Shown here one piece after another: positions 25,925-35,817 of a stretch of 64,000 nt of DNA (its first letter is position 1; each line of letters begins with the position of its first letter). The stretch lies in NCBI RefSeq assembly GCF_023554255.2, contig NZ_JAMJWD020000001.1:732755-796754 (forward strand), in the 5' to 3' direction. The notes below the pieces were generated by a model. That model was not told the DNA's origin. It saw only the letters and a list, made by a program, of their open reading frames with translations, and did not search any database. Source of the DNA: Phyllobacterium sp. 21LDTY02-6. GTDB lineage: Bacteria > Pseudomonadota > Alphaproteobacteria > Rhizobiales > Rhizobiaceae. The translations under genes were made by a program, and so were the position numbers.

Positions 25925-27247
25925 ATGACCCACGCAATAGCGCTCCATGATCTTGCTGCCCTCACTGCGGAAGAGCGCAACGCGCTCCTGCTTCGCGCCG
26001 AGGACGACCTGTCCTATTTCCTCGAGCGGGTGCCGCCCATCATCGAGGCGGTGCGACGCGAAGGCGACGAGGCGCTGGTGCGGTTTGCCCGCGAGTTCGA
26101 TGGCGTGACGCTCGACCCCGGCAGGCTGGCCGTCGAGGAGAGCGAATTCGACGAGGCATTCAAGGCCCTCGATGCCGAGATGATCGAGACGCTCGAATAT
26201 TCGGCCGACAACATACGGCGCTTCCATGCAGCGCAATTGCCCGGCGACATGTGGATCAAGGAGATCCGCCCCGGCGTGCTGGTCGGCGAGCGATATACGC
26301 CGATCGACAGCGCCGCGCTGTATTCGCCGAGGGGGAAGGGCTCGTTTCCCTCTGTAACGCTGATGACCGCCATCCCCGCCATTGTTGCCGGCGTGAAGCT
26401 TCCCATCATCCTGACGCCGCCCGGACCGGACGGCAAGGTCGATGCGGCGACGCTCGTCGCGGCGCGCATCGCGGGCGTCGAGAAAGTGTTCCGGGTGGGC
26501 GGGGCGCAGGCGGTGGCTGCGGCGGCATTCGGTACTGCCAGCATACCGAGGTGCCACAAGATCGAGGGTCCGGGAAGCCCGTGGTTCCTGGCCGGCAAGC
26601 GGCTGCTGCAAGGCAAGATCGCCTCGCGCCTGCCTGCCGGGCCGAGTGAAATCATCATATTGGCCGACGAGACGACCGACCCCCGGATGGCTGCCTTGGA
26701 CCTGCTGATCGAATCCGAGCACGGCCCCGACAGTTCTGCCTTTCTGGTGACGTGGGATCGTGATTTTGCCGAGAAGGTGCGACAGGCCATACCGGCCTAT
26801 TGGGAGAAGATGAGCAGCAAGCGCGCCGGGTTCTCGGCGACCGTGCTGGGCGGGTCGAGCGGCGGCATCGTCATTGCCTCGTCGCAGCAGGAGGCCTACG
26901 ACTTCGTCAATGATTATGCGCCGGAGCACCTGCAAATTCTGTCGAAGCAGCCGTTCGATCACCTGTCCGAAATCCGCAATGCCTCCGAAATCCTGCTCGG
27001 GGAATATGCGCCGGGATCGATTGCAAACTACATGATGGGGCCGAATTGCGTCCTGCCGACATCGGGTGCGGCGCATGTCCACTCGCCGTTGGGCGTGCAT
27101 GACTTCATGAAGAGTGCATCCATCGGCCACATGACGGCAAAGGGATATGCCGAGATGGCGCCGCATACCCACAGGTTCGCAACCTATGAAGGCTTCGACG
27201 CCCACGCAAATGCGGTGTCCGGGCTGCGAAATTTCAATCATCGCTGA
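25925..27247 (+). CDS. Histidinol dehydrogenase-like alcohol dehydrogenase
   Basis: 440 aa from ATG 25925. HisD fold: YTPIDSAALYSPRGKGSFPS, GVEKVFRVGGAQAVAAAAFGT, KIEGPGSPW, LPAGPSEIIILAD, APEHLQI with the catalytic His. True HisD zinc ligands (E. coli Gln259, His262, Asp360, His419) correspond here to Glu263, His266, Asn368 and His427, so two of four differ. HisD-like enzymes outside histidine synthesis, such as sulfopropanediol dehydrogenase HpsN, oxidise primary alcohols to carboxylates with NAD. In this operon it probably oxidises an alcohol released by, or attached to, the amidase substrate. It is not the histidine pathway enzyme: no other his genes are nearby. Confidence 0.85.
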   Translation: MTHAIALHDLAALTAEERNALLLRAEDDLSYFLERVPPIIEAVRREGDEALVRFAREFDGVTLDPGRLAVEESEFDEAFKALDAEMIETLEYSADNIRRFHAAQLPGDMWIKEIRPGVLVGERYTPIDSAALYSPRGKGSFPSVTLMTAIPAIVAGVKLPIILTPPGPDGKVDAATLVAARIAGVEKVFRVGGAQAVAAAAFGTASIPRCHKIEGPGSPWFLAGKRLLQGKIASRLPAGPSEIIILADETTDPRMAALDLLIESEHGPDSSAFLVTWDRDFAEKVRQAIPAYWEKMSSKRAGFSATVLGGSSGGIVIASSQQEAYDFVNDYAPEHLQILSKQPFDHLSEIRNASEILLGEYAPGSIANYMMGPNCVLPTSGAAHVHSPLGVHDFMKSASIGHMTAKGYAEMAPHTHRFATYEGFDAHANAVSGLRNFNHR

Positions 27248-27260
27248 TACTTGGCTCCGC

Positions 27261-27324
27261 CGAAGCTGGCGCAGCTTCGATCAGATTCGTTGCCCCTGGG
27301 CCTGACAAGATCCCTGTCGGGCCC
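27261..27324 (+). terminator. Two hairpins after the HisD-like gene, possible terminator
   Basis: CGAAGCT-GGCGC-AGCTTCG (27261-27279) is a perfect 7-bp stem, and GGGCCTGACA with TGTCGGGCCC (27298-27324) is a 10-bp stem with one mismatch. Neither has a clear T tract, so termination is likely but not certain. Confidence 0.4.
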
Positions 27325-27520
27325 TTGGCATATCTGCGCCTGATATGGCCGGATTGCGTCGGCACGACAGCGCCCTGTCATCAATGTTTCAACAAACCAA
27401 GTTACTGAGAAACTGGCATTAGTTTTAAAGAACAGCGCCCGAACATTCATATGCTCTCTGAACGGGTGGCCTCCGGTCTCCCTGCAACTTTACGATGTTT
27501 ATGACTACGAGGCGTCGATA

Positions 27521-28624
27521 ATGGAATGTTTCTTGCTGCGCAGCCGTTTGCAACTGGCCGCGGTCTGCTCCGGTCTTGAAGCGGCTTTATTTGGAGCGGG
27601 TCTGTTGATGATCGGCCTGCTTCTGGGCTCGAGCGCTCGGGCAGAGCCGATCCGGGGCGCGGGCTCGACATTTGCAGCGCCGATCATAGCAAAATGGGCC
27701 GAGAACTACCGGGCGTCGCGCGTCGACGGTGGCGATTTCGCCTCACCCGACTGGACGGTGGACTACGAACTCGTCGGTTCGCTGGCGGGGGTGATGCGGC
27801 TTGATCAGCCGGAACTCGATTTTGCCGCGACCGACGTTCCGATATCGCATGATGAACTGGTGAAGCATGGGCGCCAGCAGTTTCCGATCGTGCTGGGCAG
27901 CGTGGCCGTAGCGGTCAATCTCGAGGGCATTGCAGCCGGCGACCTGAAACTGTCCGGTCAGGTCCTGGCGGATATCTACCTCGGCAAGATACAGTCCTGG
28001 GCCGATCCGGCCATCAAGGAGATCAATCCCGACCTGCAGCTTCCAGACGTCAAGATTCTGCCGATGTATCGCAAGGACGGATCCGGCACGACCCATATGT
28101 TCACGCAATATCTGTCGTCCGCCAGCGCTGAATGGAAGGCCGGATATGGCGCCGACACGTTGATTGCCTGGCCGGTCGGCACGGGCGTCGAGGGCACGCA
28201 GGATCTTGTTCTTGCGGTGAAGGCGACGCGAGGTGCAATCGCCTATGCCGAATATGGCCAGGCCGAGCGGGCCAATCTGGCATTCGCCGCCATCCTGAAC
28301 CGGGCGGGCAGGTTCGTCAGCCCTGGTCCGGAAGGCGTCAGGGCGGCGCAGGACGCTGTCGATTGGTCGAAGGCCCAGGATTTTGCCGTCTCTCTGACGG
28401 ACCAGCCGGGTGAGGCGACATATCCGATCTGCGGGGCTACCTATGCGGTCGTGCCGATCGAGGGGCAATCGCCGGGGCGCTATCGCCGCGTCCACGATTA
28501 TTTCCGCCTGGCATTCGATACTGGGGCCAGGGATGCCGAGGCGCTTCGGTATGTGCCGCTATCGGAGCCGCTGGTGAGTGAGATCAAGCAATATTGGCTG
28601 AGACAACCCGCGGCTGGACATTGA
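27521..28624 (+). CDS. pstS: PstS-like phosphate-binding protein
   Basis: 367 aa. An N-terminal hydrophobic stretch ending LLLGSSARAEP acts as export signal. The PstS fold follows: IRGAGSTFAAPIIAKWAENY, DFAATDVPISHDEL, LSGQVLADIYLGKIQSWADPAI, RKDGSGTTHMFTQYLS (phosphate-contacting Gly-Ser-Gly-Thr), and GAIAYAEYGQA. No pstC, pstA or pstB follows; instead a Na/Pi cotransporter gene begins 82 bp downstream. It could feed that transporter, serve a pst system elsewhere, or act in phosphate sensing. A single PHO-box-like half (CTGTCAT at 27375) lies about 140 bp upstream. Confidence 0.88.
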   Translation: MECFLLRSRLQLAAVCSGLEAALFGAGLLMIGLLLGSSARAEPIRGAGSTFAAPIIAKWAENYRASRVDGGDFASPDWTVDYELVGSLAGVMRLDQPELDFAATDVPISHDELVKHGRQQFPIVLGSVAVAVNLEGIAAGDLKLSGQVLADIYLGKIQSWADPAIKEINPDLQLPDVKILPMYRKDGSGTTHMFTQYLSSASAEWKAGYGADTLIAWPVGTGVEGTQDLVLAVKATRGAIAYAEYGQAERANLAFAAILNRAGRFVSPGPEGVRAAQDAVDWSKAQDFAVSLTDQPGEATYPICGATYAVVPIEGQSPGRYRRVHDYFRLAFDTGARDAEALRYVPLSEPLVSEIKQYWLRQPAAGH

Positions 28625-28706
28625 ACGCAATGGCAGCCCGGAGCAGGCCCGCGCCCAGATGCGGGAAAATACGGATCGCGCCTCGGCGCTGTGGGGATAG
28701 GACAAA

Positions 28707-30431
28707 ATGGATATAGATATTTTCAAGGATATTCTCGTGCCTGTCATTGGCGGGCTCGGAATATTCATGCTCGGCCTGGAGTTCATGTCGAACGGCATTC
28801 AGGCGCTCTCGGTCAACAAGATGCGCGCATTCCTGGCCAAGGCAGCCGGCACGCCGATCAAGGGTGTCGTTGCCGGGACGCTGATCACCGGCGTGATCCA
28901 ATCTTCGACGGCGATGACTGTCATGGTCGTCGGCCTCGTCAATGCCGGCGTCGTCGGCCTCAGACCGGCCATCAGCGTCATCATGGGGGCCAATATCGGC
29001 ACCACGCTCGGCAATGGCCTGATCGCCCTGCCGCTGGGACCGCTGGGGCTGATCTTTGCCGGCCTGTTCTCCCTGGTCTATTGCTTCTCCAAGAACGAAA
29101 AGCTGCGCAACATCGCGCTCGCCTGCATGGGCTTTGCGCTGATCTTCTACGGCCTGAATCTGATGACCGGCGGTCTGCGCCCGCTGCGCAATATTCCCGA
29201 GGTCATGTCCGTCCTCTCGACGCTGCAGGCGGATTCATACTTCAACCTGATCAAATGCGTGCTTATCGCAGCCGGCGTCACCGCGATGATCCATTCCTCA
29301 TCGGCGACGATCGGCATCGTGATGGGTCTCGGCGCCGCGGGCGTGCTCGACTGGACGACCGCCGTCGCGTTTTCGCTCGGCGCCGACCTTGGAACAACCA
29401 TCACTTCGTGGATCGCATCGCTGAACCTGTCCAGGAATGCAAAACGCGCCGCCTATGCGCATATGTCGTTCAATATCATCGGCGTCTGCATAACCGTGCC
29501 ACTGTTCTTCGTCTCGATCGACGTCCTGGCCTGGGCAATGCAGTGGTTCGGTGGCGACCCGGGCGTGCCCGTGGTGGTGGAAGGCAAGCAGACATTCCCG
29601 CTTGTTCCCGTTGCGGTCGGTCTCTATTCCACCTTCTTCAACGTCTTCAACACGGCACTGCTCTTCCCGTTCGTCGGCGTGTTCGAACATGTTCTGGCGC
29701 GGATCGGCCGTACCGATGCCGAGGATGCGGAAGATTATTCGACCCCGAAGTTCCTCGACCGGAAACTTGCAGGCGATTTCGCCAAGGCAATCCCGGCTGT
29801 CCAGCAGGAGACGGCGCGTCACCTGCAGGCCGGGGCGATGTTCCTCGATATCGCCCGCTCGTCGAAGTCGGCTCCGTCCGATCCCGGCGAGCACTATCTC
29901 GCCACGGACATCCTCAGCCGCGACATACGCGAATATACGGCTTCGCTCATGAAGGAAGACCTGCCTTACGAGCAGCTCGATCTGGTGGCGAGCCTGATCG
30001 AGGAGGCCGATTTCACGGCGGCCCTGACCGAGTCGCTGCATCAGGTAGCCCGGCGTGTGCGCCGCGAGGCATTCGGTTCGGAAGCGCGTGCAATCGTCGA
30101 TGTTGCGCTCAACAAGCTCGACGCTTCGCTGCAGGAAATCCTGCCGGACTACGGCGTCGCCAATCCGCCGATGCCGGCTGGCCATGTCAGTATCCCCGAC
30201 GTCGAGGAACTGCGCGCGCGAACCCTGGCGCTTGGTCCGAATGCCGGTGCTGCGGAGCGCGGCACCATACTCGCGCTGCTCGGCTCCATCGAGCGGGCGG
30301 AAATCCTCATCCACCGTATCGATGCGGAGCGGAAATCGGTCAATCGGCAGGGTATCCTGTCGCGGGCGGCGCGCAGGGCCGAAAAGGCGCAGTCGGTCAA
30401 TGATCCCGAACTGAGCCCGATGCCGGCATGA
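28707..30431 (+). CDS. Na+/phosphate cotransporter family protein with PhoU-like tail
   Basis: 574 aa. The N-terminal ~300 residues hold two inverted Na/Pi-cotransporter repeats with the QSST motif (TGVIQSSTAMTVMVVGLVNAG) and its counterpart HSSSATIGIVMGLGAAG; MGANIGTTLGNG and GADLGTTITSW are matching loops. The C-terminal ~200 residues are helical and PhoU-like (QQETARHLQAGAMFLD, YEQLDLVASLIEEADF). YjbB-type members move phosphate across the inner membrane. Adjacent to pstS, pointing to phosphate homeostasis. Confidence 0.9.
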   Translation: MDIDIFKDILVPVIGGLGIFMLGLEFMSNGIQALSVNKMRAFLAKAAGTPIKGVVAGTLITGVIQSSTAMTVMVVGLVNAGVVGLRPAISVIMGANIGTTLGNGLIALPLGPLGLIFAGLFSLVYCFSKNEKLRNIALACMGFALIFYGLNLMTGGLRPLRNIPEVMSVLSTLQADSYFNLIKCVLIAAGVTAMIHSSSATIGIVMGLGAAGVLDWTTAVAFSLGADLGTTITSWIASLNLSRNAKRAAYAHMSFNIIGVCITVPLFFVSIDVLAWAMQWFGGDPGVPVVVEGKQTFPLVPVAVGLYSTFFNVFNTALLFPFVGVFEHVLARIGRTDAEDAEDYSTPKFLDRKLAGDFAKAIPAVQQETARHLQAGAMFLDIARSSKSAPSDPGEHYLATDILSRDIREYTASLMKEDLPYEQLDLVASLIEEADFTAALTESLHQVARRVRREAFGSEARAIVDVALNKLDASLQEILPDYGVANPPMPAGHVSIPDVEELRARTLALGPNAGAAERGTILALLGSIERAEILIHRIDAERKSVNRQGILSRAARRAEKAQSVNDPELSPMPA

Positions 30432-30485
30432 TTGCCGTCCAATACAGATGGCATGGCGTCTTGATTGATGCCATGTCGACGCTAT

Positions 30486-31145
30486 CTACCACTGACGCTG
30501 AATTGGTTCAGAATCTGGTCGCACACCGTCTATTTCGTCTCTTGTCCGATCGAACTGCGCTTCGATGCGCGCCACCATCGCGCGCCCAAGAAAGGCTGCT
30601 TCAGCGTTCAGAGCTAAATGATAGAGCGTGTCGTCACGTAGCGAGAGAACGGCGATATCATCAAGTGAGCTTAGGGATGTGTTCCTGTAGTGATCGCTGA
30701 AAATTGCTAACGCTGAATATACAACGCGATGCGAGAGTTCGGGTGTTTTAGTGTTCCAGATATGGATTGCGGTATTTCGACCGTTCACGCGTACTCCAAA
30801 ATCGGGCGTGTACTTGACTTTGAATATTGCGTTAGGACTTTCGTAGGTGGCTGGCGCGACCTCAAAAATCTTACTAGGATTCAAGTCGCGCCATTTTGTC
30901 AGGCTTTGAATTCCACGCCTTACGGACTCTCGTTCGTGTGGCATCTTGATCTCAGATAGTGATTGCAGCACCTCTGCTAGAGAGTGACTACCCTTCATCA
31001 CCCGTTGCGTTCGAAGTCGTAAAGATCTGTGAAAGTCATATCCTTCACTTTTCACGGGAGAAAGACGCTCTCGAATTATCGACCGCTGAGGTCTCTCGTT
31101 CGACGCGCAAAGCTTCAAGTAGGCGGAAAATCCGAAGGTCGGCAT
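30486..31145 (-). CDS. Hypothetical protein in an AT-richer island
   Basis: 219 aa from ATG 31145; TAGGAG lies 8 bases upstream (an ATG at 31151 is too close to that site). I do not recognise the family. The sequence looks genuinely coding: a basic N-terminal third (RSIIRERLSPVKSEGYDF, SLRLRTQRVMKG), a middle with ESVRRGIQSLTKWRDLNPSK, and a C-terminal globular part (IFKVKYTPDFGVRVNGR, IHIWNTKTPELSHRVVYSAL, AEAAFLGRAMVARIEAQFDR). No signal peptide or membrane helix. Base composition is visibly more AT-rich than neighbours, suggesting horizontal acquisition. Convergent with the Na/Pi gene. Confidence 0.6.
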   Translation of the reverse strand: MPTFGFSAYLKLCASNERPQRSIIRERLSPVKSEGYDFHRSLRLRTQRVMKGSHSLAEVLQSLSEIKMPHERESVRRGIQSLTKWRDLNPSKIFEVAPATYESPNAIFKVKYTPDFGVRVNGRNTAIHIWNTKTPELSHRVVYSALAIFSDHYRNTSLSSLDDIAVLSLRDDTLYHLALNAEAAFLGRAMVARIEAQFDRTRDEIDGVRPDSEPIQRQW

Positions 31146-31434
31146 GCACATTACTCCTACGTAGTGACAATCGGCACCCCCAACCGACGCTGTGTGTTCA
31201 ATTTGTAATCAAAATCCCCATTTCCTGTTTATGCTGGATCTCTCGGTGCAAAGGTGCCCCAAGAATAATGCCATTCACTCCGTCTCAAAGCCCACCGCCC
31301 ACGTGCAGGAGGTATTTCGTATTCCAAGTGAGAACAAGTTCCTATCTTTATGACTATCTCGTTGCCGGTGGATGAATTCAAGTTGCTTCGAACACCGGCA
31401 AAAGCATTTTAGGAAATCATTTTGATCTCGCCAA
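31146..31434. other. AT-richer intergenic region, no gene seen
   Basis: About 290 bp between the orphan gene and nrdJ. It continues the lower-GC composition of the island; short frames on the plus strand here have no ribosome site or recognisable protein. The nrdJ stop at 31435 marks the return to typical composition. Confidence 0.5.
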
Positions 31435-34400
31435 TCAGCTGCAGCCGCTGGTGGCGCCGCATGTATCGCACTTCAGGCAGGTGCCGTTGCGCACCATCGT
31501 GAAGTTCGAGCATTCCGAGCAACTGTCGCCGGTATAACCCTGCATCATCGACTTGATGCGGCGGTCGGAAATCACCTTCTTGGCCGCTGCCTTCGCCTCT
31601 TCGGCGGCGGCTTCTGCATCTTCATTCTCGAAGAGTGCGGCCGAAGGGCTGAGTTCAGTCTCCGTACGCTCCTCATAATCGCGCTTGAAGGCAGAGGATT
31701 CCTGGCTGACGGCTGCCACGACAGGCTTGGTGGCCAAGGCAGTCGCGGACCTGTTCAGCGCCGTGACGTTTGAAGACACGGCCAGCTTCGAGGCGTTGGA
31801 CGGAGCGGCCGTTCCCTTCGGGTCGGCCTTGGCCGGTGCAACGACCGTCAGGCTCGCACCGCGAGTCAGGCCCTTGGATACAGGCTCGGCCTTGCCTTCG
31901 AATATACCGCGTCCAAGCGAGGTATTGGAGAAATCCGACTGGTCCACATGGGCGAGATCATGACGATCGAGATAGGAGACGGCCAGTTCGCGGAACACAT
32001 AGTCCAGGATGGACGTGGCATTCTTGATCGCATCATTGCCCTGAACCATGCCGGCCGGCTCGAATTTGGTGAAGGTGAAGGCCTCCACATATTCTTCCAG
32101 CGGCACGCCATATTGCAGGCCCAGCGAGATCGCGATGGCGAAATTGTTCATCATCGCCCGGAAGGCAGCGCCTTCCTTGTGCATGTCGATGAAGATCTCG
32201 CCAAGGCGGCCATCGTCGAATTCGCCGGTGCGCAGATAGACCTTGTGGCCACCGACCACGGCCTTTTGCGTATAGCCCTTGCGGCGGTTCGGCAGCTTCT
32301 CGCGATCATGGACATATTTCTCCACGATGCGCTCGACGATCTTCTCGGTGACCTGCACGGCGCGGGCTGCCGCAGGTGCATCGATCAGCGCCTCGACAGC
32401 ATCGTCCTCGTCCTCCTCGTCATCGGCGAGAAGGGAGGAATTCAGCGGCTGCGACAGCTTGGAACCATCGCGATAAAGCGCGTTCGCCTTGAGTGCCAGC
32501 TTCCACGACAGCATGTAGGCCGACTTGCAATCGTCCACGGTCGCTTCGTTCGGCATGTTGATCGTCTTGGAGATCGCGCCGGAAATGAAGGGCTGGGCAG
32601 CCGCCATCATGCGGATATGGCTCTCCACCGAAAGATAGCGCTTGCCGATCTTGCCGCACGGATTGGCGCAATCGAACACCGGATAGTGCTCTTCCTTCAG
32701 GAAAGGCGCGCCTTCAAGCGTCATCGCGCCGCAGACATGGACGTTGGCAGCCTCGATCTCCTTGCGGGTGAAGCCGAGCGCCGGCAGCATCTCGAACGAG
32801 AAATCGTTGAGCTGCTCATCGGTGAAGCCGAGGACATCCTTGGCAAAAGCTTCGCCGACCGTCCATTTGTTGAAAGCAAACTTGATATCGAAGGCGGATT
32901 TCAGCGCCGTATTCAGGTTGGCGATGATTTCATCCGTGAAGCCCTTGGCCTTCAGCGAGCCGGGATTGATCGCCGGCGCCTGATTGAGATTGCCATGGCC
33001 GACGGCATAGGCTTCGATCTCGGCGATCTGGCTTTCGGAATAGCCGAGCGTGCGCAGCGCTTCGGGTACTGCGCGATTGATGATCTTGAAGTAGCCGCCG
33101 CCGGCGAGCTTCTTGAACTTCACCAGGGCGAAATCCGGTTCGATGCCGGTCGTATCGCAATCCATGACGAGGCCAATGGTCCCGGTGGGGGCGATGACCG
33201 TCGCCTGGGCATTGCGGTAGCCATGCTTCTCGCCGAGCTCAAGCGCCTTGTCCCAGGCGGAGCGCGCATGGGTAATGAGCGCCTGTTCCGGGCAATGATC
33301 GGCGACAATGCCAACCGGATTGACGGCCAGACCCTCATAGCCCTGGCTTTCGCCATAGGCGGCACGGCGATGATTGCGGATGACGCGCAGCATATTGGCA
33401 GCGTTCGGCGTGTAGTTCGGGAATGCCCCGAGTTCCTTGGCCATTTCCGCCGATGTGGCATAGGAAATGCCCGTCATGATGGAGGTGAGCGCACCGCAGA
33501 TGGCACGGCCTTCATCGCTGTCATAGGGAATGCCGGAAGTCATGAGCAGGCCGCCAATATTGGCATAGCCGAGGCCCAGCGTGCGGTATTCATAGGAGAG
33601 GCGGGCAATTTCCTTCGAGGGGAACTGCGCCATCATCACCGATATTTCCAGAACGATGGTCCAGAGCCGCGCGGTGTGCTCATAGCCGGCAATATCGAAT
33701 TTGCCATCCTTGCCGCGATAGGTGAGGAGGTTGATCGACGCCAGATTGCAGGCCGTGTCGTCCAGGAACATATATTCCGAGCACGGATTGGAGGCGCGGA
33801 TCGGACCAGCCGCCGGGCATGTGTGCCAATCGTTCATCGTCGTGTTGAAATGCAGGCCCGGATCGGCCGAAGCCCAGGCGGCATAACCGATCTTTTCCCA
33901 AAGATCGCGTGCCTTGAGGCTCTTCATCACACGCCCGTCCTTGCGGGCCGTCAGGTTCCATGAACCATCATTCTCCACGGCGCGCAGGAACTCGTCCTTG
34001 AGCGAAACCGAATTGTTGGAGTTCTGGCCGGCAACCGTCAGATAGGCTTCCGAGTCCCAGTCGGTGTCATAGGTCTTGAAGTCGATATCCGTGTAACCCT
34101 GCCGCGCGAACTGAATGACGCGCTGGATGTAGTTTTCAGGAACCTGGTTCTTCTTCGCGGCCTTGATCTCGCGCTTCAATGCGGGGTTCTTGAGCGGATC
34201 GTAGCAATCGCCATTGTCCGCCTCGCAATTGACGCAGGCCTTCATGATGGCGGCAAGATGCTGCTTGACGATCTTCGAGCCGGTGACGAGAGCCGCCACC
34301 TTCTGCTCTTCCTTGACCTTCCAGTCGATATATTCCTCGATATCGGGGTGATCGACATCGACGACGACCATCTTGGCCGCGCGGCGGGTGGTGCCGCCGG

Positions 34401-35208
34401 ACTTGATTGCGCCGGCAGCACGGTCGCCGATCTTGAGGAAGGACATGAGGCCGGAGGAGCGGCCGCCGCCCGAAAGCTTTTCGCCTTCGCCGCGCAGATG
34501 CGAGAAGTTGGAGCCGGTGCCCGATCCGTATTTGAACAGTCGCGCTTCGCGCACCCATAGGTCCATGATGCCGCCTTCATTGACCAGATCGTCGGCGACG
34601 GACTGGATGAAGCAGGCATGCGGCTGCGGGTGTTCATAGGCGGATTTGGATTTCGTCAGCTTGCCGGTATCCGGATCGACGTAATAGTGACCCTGGCCCG
34701 GACCATCGATGCCATAGGCCCAATGCAAGCCGGTGTTGAACCATTGCGGGGAATTCGGCGCCACGCGCTGCGTCGCCAGCATATAGGCAAGCTCGTCGCG
34801 GAAGGCGAGGGCGTCGGCCTCGCTGTCGAAATACTTGCCCTTCCAGCCCCAATAGGTCCAGGTGCCGGCAAGGCGATCGAACACCTGGCGCGCATCCATT
34901 TCGGAACCGTAGCGCTGATCGGCCGGCAGCTCCGCCAGAGCCTCTTCATCGGCGACCGAACGCCAGAGCCAGGAAGGAACGGCGTTCTCCTCGACCTTCT
35001 TCAGGCGCGCAGGCACGCCTGCCTTGCGGAAATATTTCTGGGCAAGGATATCTGCCGCAACCTGGCTGAACTGAGCCGGGACGTCGATATTTTCCAGGCG
35101 GAACACAACGGATCCATCCGGATTCTTGATCTCGCTGGTCGCTACGCGAAATTCGATTTCCGCATAGGCCGACTGGTTCTCTTTCGTGAAGCGCCGTTCG
35201 ATCCGCAT
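31435..35208 (-). CDS. nrdJ: Adenosylcobalamin-dependent ribonucleotide reductase (class II)
   Basis: 1257 aa from ATG 35206-35208 (GAGGACGAAG upstream). Long class II NrdJ typical of rhizobia: N-terminal [20 protein letters not shown], the 10-stranded barrel with [39 protein letters not shown] and [20 protein letters not shown], and a C-terminal zinc-ribbon-like tail ([22 protein letters not shown]) that re-reduces the active site. It makes deoxynucleotides independent of oxygen, using vitamin B12. NrdR boxes lie upstream. Monocistronic. Confidence 0.96.
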   Translation of the reverse strand: MRIERRFTKENQSAYAEIEFRVATSEIKNPDGSVVFRLENIDVPAQFSQVAADILAQKYFRKAGVPARLKKVEENAVPSWLWRSVADEEALAELPADQRYGSEMDARQVFDRLAGTWTYWGWKGKYFDSEADALAFRDELAYMLATQRVAPNSPQWFNTGLHWAYGIDGPGQGHYYVDPDTGKLTKSKSAYEHPQPHACFIQSVADDLVNEGGIMDLWVREARLFKYGSGTGSNFSHLRGEGEKLSGGGRSSGLMSFLKIGDRAAGAIKSGGTTRRAAKMVVVDVDHPDIEEYIDWKVKEEQKVAALVTGSKIVKQHLAAIMKACVNCEADNGDCYDPLKNPALKREIKAAKKNQVPENYIQRVIQFARQGYTDIDFKTYDTDWDSEAYLTVAGQNSNNSVSLKDEFLRAVENDGSWNLTARKDGRVMKSLKARDLWEKIGYAAWASADPGLHFNTTMNDWHTCPAAGPIRASNPCSEYMFLDDTACNLASINLLTYRGKDGKFDIAGYEHTARLWTIVLEISVMMAQFPSKEIARLSYEYRTLGLGYANIGGLLMTSGIPYDSDEGRAICGALTSIMTGISYATSAEMAKELGAFPNYTPNAANMLRVIRNHRRAAYGESQGYEGLAVNPVGIVADHCPEQALITHARSAWDKALELGEKHGYRNAQATVIAPTGTIGLVMDCDTTGIEPDFALVKFKKLAGGGYFKIINRAVPEALRTLGYSESQIAEIEAYAVGHGNLNQAPAINPGSLKAKGFTDEIIANLNTALKSAFDIKFAFNKWTVGEAFAKDVLGFTDEQLNDFSFEMLPALGFTRKEIEAANVHVCGAMTLEGAPFLKEEHYPVFDCANPCGKIGKRYLSVESHIRMMAAAQPFISGAISKTINMPNEATVDDCKSAYMLSWKLALKANALYRDGSKLSQPLNSSLLADDEEDEDDAVEALIDAPAAARAVQVTEKIVERIVEKYVHDREKLPNRRKGYTQKAVVGGHKVYLRTGEFDDGRLGEIFIDMHKEGAAFRAMMNNFAIAISLGLQYGVPLEEYVEAFTFTKFEPAGMVQGNDAIKNATSILDYVFRELAVSYLDRHDLAHVDQSDFSNTSLGRGIFEGKAEPVSKGLTRGASLTVVAPAKADPKGTAAPSNASKLAVSSNVTALNRSATALATKPVVAAVSQESSAFKRDYEERTETELSPSAALFENEDAEAAAEEAKAAAKKVISDRRIKSMMQGYTGDSCSECSNFTMVRNGTCLKCDTCGATSGCS

Positions 35209-35221
35209 TTCTTCGTCCTCG

Positions 35222-35237
35222 TCTCTATATATAGTGT
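35222..35237 (-). promoter_or_regulatory. NrdR box in the nrdJ leader
   Basis: On the minus strand ACACTATATATAGAGA, one half perfect and the other near the NrdR consensus ACACTATATATAGTGT, only 13 bases before the nrdJ start codon. It overlaps the 5' leader rather than the promoter, unusual for a repressor site. Confidence 0.55.
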
Positions 35238-35417
35238 CCAATCGGCGCCGTGTGAAGACTTGGCGCGTCAGACACAATTCCTCTGATCCCGCCTTCGAAT
35301 CCGAAAGCCGGCTGCTTCGCCCTGGTTTTCCCGACCGCCTGTTATCTCGGCGTGGTCTCTTCCGGGCGGTTCATATTCCCGATGCGTCGTCTTTGATTCC
35401 TGCCTTGAAGGCATTCA

Positions 35418-35462
35418 ACACTATCTGGTGGTTATGATGGCTGCAAACACTAAATATAGTGT
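35418..35462 (-). promoter_or_regulatory. Pair of NrdR boxes upstream of nrdJ
   Basis: ACACTAAATATAGTGT (35447-35462) is a perfect-dyad NrdR box. A degraded partner, ACACTATCTGGTGGTT (35418-35433), lies 29 bp away, close to the three-helical-turn spacing of paired NrdR sites. NrdR would repress nrdJ when dATP is high. The rest of 35238-35817 shows nothing else I can name. Confidence 0.65.
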
Positions 35463-35817
35463 TAACAGCTAAATTTGTCCACCTCGATCCTGCTTTGGGA
35501 AACCTCCATTTTCGCACATGTATCGCTGCTCGCGGACCCGTGTGGAAACCGCGTTAAAACGTTGTTCTAACTGGAAAATGAAGACCGGCTACAAACTCCG
35601 GCCACGCCACCAACGCAACGGATTACATAAAAAATGACTCGGGTCACAGCGTCAAGAATTAGTTTCTGACGAATTTATGACGCAACATCTTGTGTGTCAC
35701 ATATGTGGATAACGGGGAGAACGAAATTATTTTCGGGCAATGTTGCGACGGGATGCGTCGGCGTCGCTACGAAAGACCGATGGATGCCGCCGGCGCATCC
35801 AAAGACAATGAAAAATA

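Noticed and set aside
25925..27247. Calling the gene hisD of histidine biosynthesis
   Set aside because: Two zinc-ligand positions differ, no his genes are near, and the operon context is catabolic.
27375..27392. PHO box before pstS
   Set aside because: Only one CTGTCAT half is good; the second half (GTTTCAA) does not match, so not listed as a feature.
30959..31375. 138-codon plus-strand frame in the AT-richer island
   Set aside because: Overlaps the better supported minus-strand hypothetical gene and lacks a ribosome site.
31948..33963. 671-codon plus-strand frame
   Set aside because: Antisense of nrdJ, rich in Arg/His/Asp shadow composition, no ribosome site or recognisable domain.
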